From positions 124,001 to 188,000 of the forward strand of contig NZ_BOSH01000006.1 of the NCBI RefSeq assembly GCF_018403245.1: 64,000 nucleotides of DNA. Reading direction: 5' to 3'. The notes under the pieces were generated by a model. The model did no database searches. It was given only the letters and a program-made list of their open reading frames with translations, and was not told the origin of the DNA. Positions 61,136-64,000 of this stretch are shown here, piece by piece. Position numbers and translations under genes: made by a program. The stretch's first letter is position 1; the number at the start of each line of letters is the position of its first letter. Origin of the DNA: Paenibacillus sp. J2TS4. Its GTDB lineage: Bacteria; Bacillota; Bacilli; Paenibacillales; NBRC-103111.

Positions 61136-62878
61136 CTAAGCATCTCGCAGGTTGTCCATATAGTGGAGCAGCTCCCGGCGTACTTCTGCGGTTGTACCGA
61201 GCTGTAACAAGCGATCGGTCAAAGCGCGGCAATCGTGACTGTCGAGCCGAGAGAGCGCCTCCTTAACCTTGACGATGGAGCCGGCATCCATGCTCCATTC
61301 GTCGAGACCGAGCCCGACGAGCAGCGGGGCGGCCAGCGGGTCACCAGCCATACCGCCGCACATTCCTGCCCATTTGCCCTCGCGATGAGCGGCGTCTATG
61401 ACCCGCTTAATCAGCTGCAAGACAGCAGGGTGGAAGTAGTCGTACAGGTAGGCCACCTTCTCGTTCATCCGGTCTACCGCCAGCGTATACTGGACGAGAT
61501 CGTTCGTCCCGATGCTGAAGAAGTCGACCTCTTTGGCGAACGAGCCGGCCAGCAGAGCGGCAGAAGGGATCTCGACCATGATCCCGAGCTCGACGGAGTC
61601 GGAGACAGGCTTTCCTTCCTGTATCAGCTCGCTGCGCGCTTCATTGCATATTGCTTTGGCCTGCCGCCATTCCTCCAGGCTGGAAATCATCGGAAACATG
61701 ATTTTGACATCGCCATAATGGCTGGCGCGCAATATCGCCCTCAGCTGGGTGCGCAGCAGCTCTTGGCGGTCAAGGCCGATGCGGATCGCGCGGTAGCCGA
61801 GAAAAGGATTCGCTTCCTTCGGCAGAGCCAGATAAGGAAGCTCCTTGTCTCCGCCGATGTCCAGCGTCCGGATGACGACCGGCTGGCCGTTCATCTGCTC
61901 CGCCACCGCGCGATAGGCCGCGAATTGCGTCTCCTCGTCCGGCATCTGTCCCGAGTTCATGTACAGGAACTCGGTCCGGTACAAGCCGACGCCCTCGGCC
62001 TTCAGCTCGGCAGCGGCAGCAGCCTCCTGAACGGTGCCGATGTTCGCCGCCATCTCTACGCGGACCCCGTCCTTCGTCTCCGCCGGACGGGAGCGGAACC
62101 GCTCCAGCTCGTCCAGCTCGCTCTGTTGACGGCGCTGGCGGATCTGGTACGCCTCGATCGTCTCTGGCTGCGGCTGCCGGATGCAGAGGCCTTCGCTGCC
62201 GTCGACGATCAGCAGCTCGCCGTCGACGATAGCGTCGACCGCATCGCCTGCTCCGACAACGGCGGCTATGCCAAGCGAACGCGACAGAATGGACGTGTGA
62301 GAAGTTTTCCCGCCCATTCGGGTAACCAGCGCTTGCACATATCGTTTGTCGAGCTGCACCGTATCCGACGGCGCCAGATCGTCGGCGACGACGATCACTT
62401 CCTCGCGCAAGCTCGCCAGACTTCTCTGCTCCTCACCCTGCAGGTGCATGAGCAGCCGCTTGCCGAGATCGCGAATGTCCGCCGCGCGTTCCCGCATATA
62501 TTCGTTGTCCAGCTTCTCGAACCGCCCGGCAAAATGCTCCGTCATCGTTTGGACGGCATGCTCGGCGCTGTGCAGCTCCTCCTGGACACGCTTCTCAATA
62601 GGCGGGTAGAAGGCGGGGTCGGACAGCATCCGCGCTTGGCCGACGAGGATGCCGGCCTGCTTCTCGCCCAGCGTCCGCTTCGCTTGCTCCGCCAGCTCGT
62701 TCAGCTCCGTCTCGCTGCGTTCTTTGGCCTGCCTCAGCCGGGCCAGCTCCGCTTCCATTTCCTCGGCAGTGACGGTTTCGCGAACAGGCGTCCGCGGCGA
62801 CTGCTCCCGCAGCACAAAAGCTTTAGCTATGCGGATCCCTTCCGAGACGCCGATTCCTCGAATCGATTGTTCCGCCAT
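61136..62878 (-). CDS. ptsI: phosphotransferase system enzyme I
   Basis: 580 residues. Phosphorylated His in GGKTSHTSILSRSLGIAAVVG (near 189), PEP-binding GVGLYRTEFLYM, DIGGDKELPYL, FSIGTNDLVQYTLAVDR and the catalytic Cys region GMCGGMAGDP. It passes phosphate from PEP to HPr, starting PTS sugar uptake. The ATG overlaps the ptsH stop (TGATG). Length matches the family. A large opposing open frame is only its GC-rich shadow. Confidence 0.95.
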   Translation of the reverse strand: MAEQSIRGIGVSEGIRIAKAFVLREQSPRTPVRETVTAEEMEAELARLRQAKERSETELNELAEQAKRTLGEKQAGILVGQARMLSDPAFYPPIEKRVQEELHSAEHAVQTMTEHFAGRFEKLDNEYMRERAADIRDLGKRLLMHLQGEEQRSLASLREEVIVVADDLAPSDTVQLDKRYVQALVTRMGGKTSHTSILSRSLGIAAVVGAGDAVDAIVDGELLIVDGSEGLCIRQPQPETIEAYQIRQRRQQSELDELERFRSRPAETKDGVRVEMAANIGTVQEAAAAAELKAEGVGLYRTEFLYMNSGQMPDEETQFAAYRAVAEQMNGQPVVIRTLDIGGDKELPYLALPKEANPFLGYRAIRIGLDRQELLRTQLRAILRASHYGDVKIMFPMISSLEEWRQAKAICNEARSELIQEGKPVSDSVELGIMVEIPSAALLAGSFAKEVDFFSIGTNDLVQYTLAVDRMNEKVAYLYDYFHPAVLQLIKRVIDAAHREGKWAGMCGGMAGDPLAAPLLVGLGLDEWSMDAGSIVKVKEALSRLDSHDCRALTDRLLQLGTTAEVRRELLHYMDNLRDA

Positions 62879-63147
62879 CAGTCTTCACCGAACTTGCTTT
62901 CGATCAGCTCCGCCAGGCGGTCTATCGCTTCCTGTTGGTCCGGTCCATCGGCCTCGATCGTAATCTCGGCGCCTTTGGCCAGGCCCAAGGTCATCAGCTC
63001 CAGCATGCTTTTGGCGTCGGCTTCGTCACCGTTGGCATTTTTAATTTTGATCGTCGCTTCGAACTCCGAAGCCTTGTCCACGAAAATTTGAGCAGGGCGG
63101 ACATGAAACCCCTGTTCGTTCTGTATGGTCAATTGTCTGGCCATCAT
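62878..63147 (-). CDS. ptsH: phosphocarrier protein HPr
   Basis: 89 residues. The PTS phosphorylation site His is in GFHVRPAQIF (near 16) and the regulatory Ser in DAKSMLELMTLGL (near 47), so it can both carry phosphate to sugar transporters and act with CcpA in catabolite control; it is HPr, not the His-less Crh. ATG 63147 follows AGGAGG at nine bases. It is cotranscribed with ptsI. Confidence 0.93.
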   Translation of the reverse strand: MMARQLTIQNEQGFHVRPAQIFVDKASEFEATIKIKNANGDEADAKSMLELMTLGLAKGAEITIEADGPDQQEAIDRLAELIESKFGED

Positions 63148-63210
63148 TATTATCGTCCTCCTATCGGTGAAAACGTATCTGTTTAGAAAGTCGGTGAATC
63201 CGGATGCAGA

Positions 63211-63945
63211 TCAGGAAAGAAGGGGGATTCTTTCCCGGTAACGTTCGATCAAGCCGTTGTTGTGAGCATCTGCGCCATCGATATTCCCGCTCAAAAATAC
63301 GGGAGGCTCGAAGCCCCGTTCTATCATCTTGACAATGGCCTGTGCGAGAATTCCATTCAGAATAGCCGCTCCAATAACGGTCGAGGTCGGGGTAAAAGGA
63401 ATCGGCAGGCCCGGATGGGTCAGCACCGCATCGCCTTTAACCGCATAATTGTTAATAGCCAGATCGACAGAATTGTATAAATGATTGCCGCTCGTATGAC
63501 GGGACGGCTGGCTTTGCGAATATTCCAGCGAAGTGATGCCTATCGTATACGCGCCTTTGTCTTTGGCGATGCGGGCGACGTCAACGGGAACCGGGTTGCG
63601 TCCCGACGTGGATAGGACGAACATGACCTCGCCGGGGCGAATGTCCTGATCGTTCATGAAGCTCTCGGCCAACCCGTTCTGCCGTTCCAGCTCCGACGAT
63701 TGAACGGCTCCTTCGTGAAGCATCAGCTTCTCTACGAAGATAGGACGGATCGGAACGAGACCTCCGGCCCGGTAGAACACTTCCTCTGTCAATATGTGCG
63801 AATGTCCGCAGCCGAACAGATGGATGATTCCGCCTTGCATGATGGCTTCCGCCGTCTTCCCGGCGGCCAGATCGATGGACTCCGCTTCCCGGCTTTCAAC
63901 AGTATTCAGCATTTCATGGATATGTTTGAAATAAGTATGAAGCAT
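63211..63945 (-). CDS. SIS-domain sugar-phosphate protein (UPF0309 type)
   Basis: 244 residues. SIS fold with IIHLFGCGHSHILTEEVFYRAGG (about 42-64) and MFVLSTSGRNPVPVDVA (near 110), the sugar-phosphate-binding loops. The length and the paired motifs fit UPF0309 proteins, thought to isomerise or bind amino-sugar phosphates. ATG 63945 is 11 bases after AAGGAG; GTG 63954 is close to that site. It precedes ptsHI in the same direction. Confidence 0.84.
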   Translation of the reverse strand: MLHTYFKHIHEMLNTVESREAESIDLAAGKTAEAIMQGGIIHLFGCGHSHILTEEVFYRAGGLVPIRPIFVEKLMLHEGAVQSSELERQNGLAESFMNDQDIRPGEVMFVLSTSGRNPVPVDVARIAKDKGAYTIGITSLEYSQSQPSRHTSGNHLYNSVDLAINNYAVKGDAVLTHPGLPIPFTPTSTVIGAAILNGILAQAIVKMIERGFEPPVFLSGNIDGADAHNNGLIERYRERIPLLS

Positions 63946-63950
63946 GGGGA

Positions 63951-64000
63951 TCACTGCTCCTTCCTGGCTATTAACCTTTGTTTGGCTTGTTCAATCATAG
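63951..64000 (-). CDS. C-terminal end of a gene cut by the window edge
   Basis: On the minus strand a frame entering from the right edge ends in MIEQAKQRLIARKEQ and TGA (63953-63951). The stop is just before the SIS gene, with the SIS ribosome site inside its last codons, so the two are likely coupled. Too short to identify. Confidence 0.4.
   Translation of the reverse strand, partial: MIEQAKQRLIARKEQ

Noticed and set aside
61235..63091. 618-codon open frame on the plus strand opposite ptsI and ptsH
   Set aside because: It is the shadow of GC-rich ptsHI coding sequence. The product has no recognisable domain, while the opposite strand has all enzyme I and HPr motifs.

Overview
The window looks like a chromosomal segment of an endospore-forming Bacillota bacterium of the Paenibacillus type. 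The evidence is a gerP spore-germination operon behind a sigma-K-type promoter, a CotF-domain coat protein, YtxG/YtxH-type stress proteins, strong AGGAGG ribosome sites, frequent GTG/TTG starts, moderate GC content, and many ABC transporters paired with two-component systems. No phage, plasmid or CRISPR structure is visible.

Layout. 0-2 kb: end of a FtsX/MacB-type ABC exporter operon and a tRNA-Ala whose 3' tail and terminator are duplicated. 2-7 kb: BCCT osmolyte transporter and a copper-export regulon (csoR, copZ, copA) with two matching operators. 7-13.9 kb: two Gfo/Idh/MocA oxidoreductases, small proteins, an Hsp20-like protein facing gerPA-PE, and hisJ. 13.9-16.3 kb: a gene-poor accessory patch with purine-rich DNA, three kinds of tandem repeat, and a transposase-derived gene whose promoter spacer carries a LexA-type SOS box. 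16.3-24.1 kb: enolase-superfamily enzyme, TPR protein, HEPN-like protein, SufR-like regulator, KDPG aldolase, and the selD-mnmH pair for tRNA selenouridine. 24-29.4 kb: stress proteins, BdbC, and an envelope group (polysaccharide deacetylase, glutamate racemase, LysM/M14 endopeptidase, L,D-transpeptidase). 29.5-37.8 kb: MarR regulator, AI-2E family exporter, cysteine-free HesB-like protein, signal peptidase I, DUF2935, an OmpR-type two-component pair, and DUF418.

37.8-43 kb: a second purine-rich repeat patch, then a five-gene operon (response regulator, kinase, ABC ATPase, two permeases) of the lantibiotic/cationic-peptide resistance type. 43-53 kb: topB, a THUMP RNA methyltransferase, an O-methyltransferase, an MFS exporter, the CotF-domain protein and an ABC-2 trio. 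53.4-58.6 kb: a histidine kinase fused in one polypeptide to a NarL-type response regulator with its DNA-binding domain, followed by repeated GTGAC motifs and an operon of a small membrane protein, ABC ATPase, permease, DUF4097-like protein and a second permease. 58.6-64 kb: zinc-ribbon and leucine-rich-repeat proteins, ptsH-ptsI and a SIS-domain sugar-phosphate protein.

The most unusual elements are the SOS-box-controlled, catalytically eroded transposase relative in its repeat-rich setting, and the single-chain kinase-regulator with its downstream ABC operon. All function calls come from reading motifs by eye; no database search was run.
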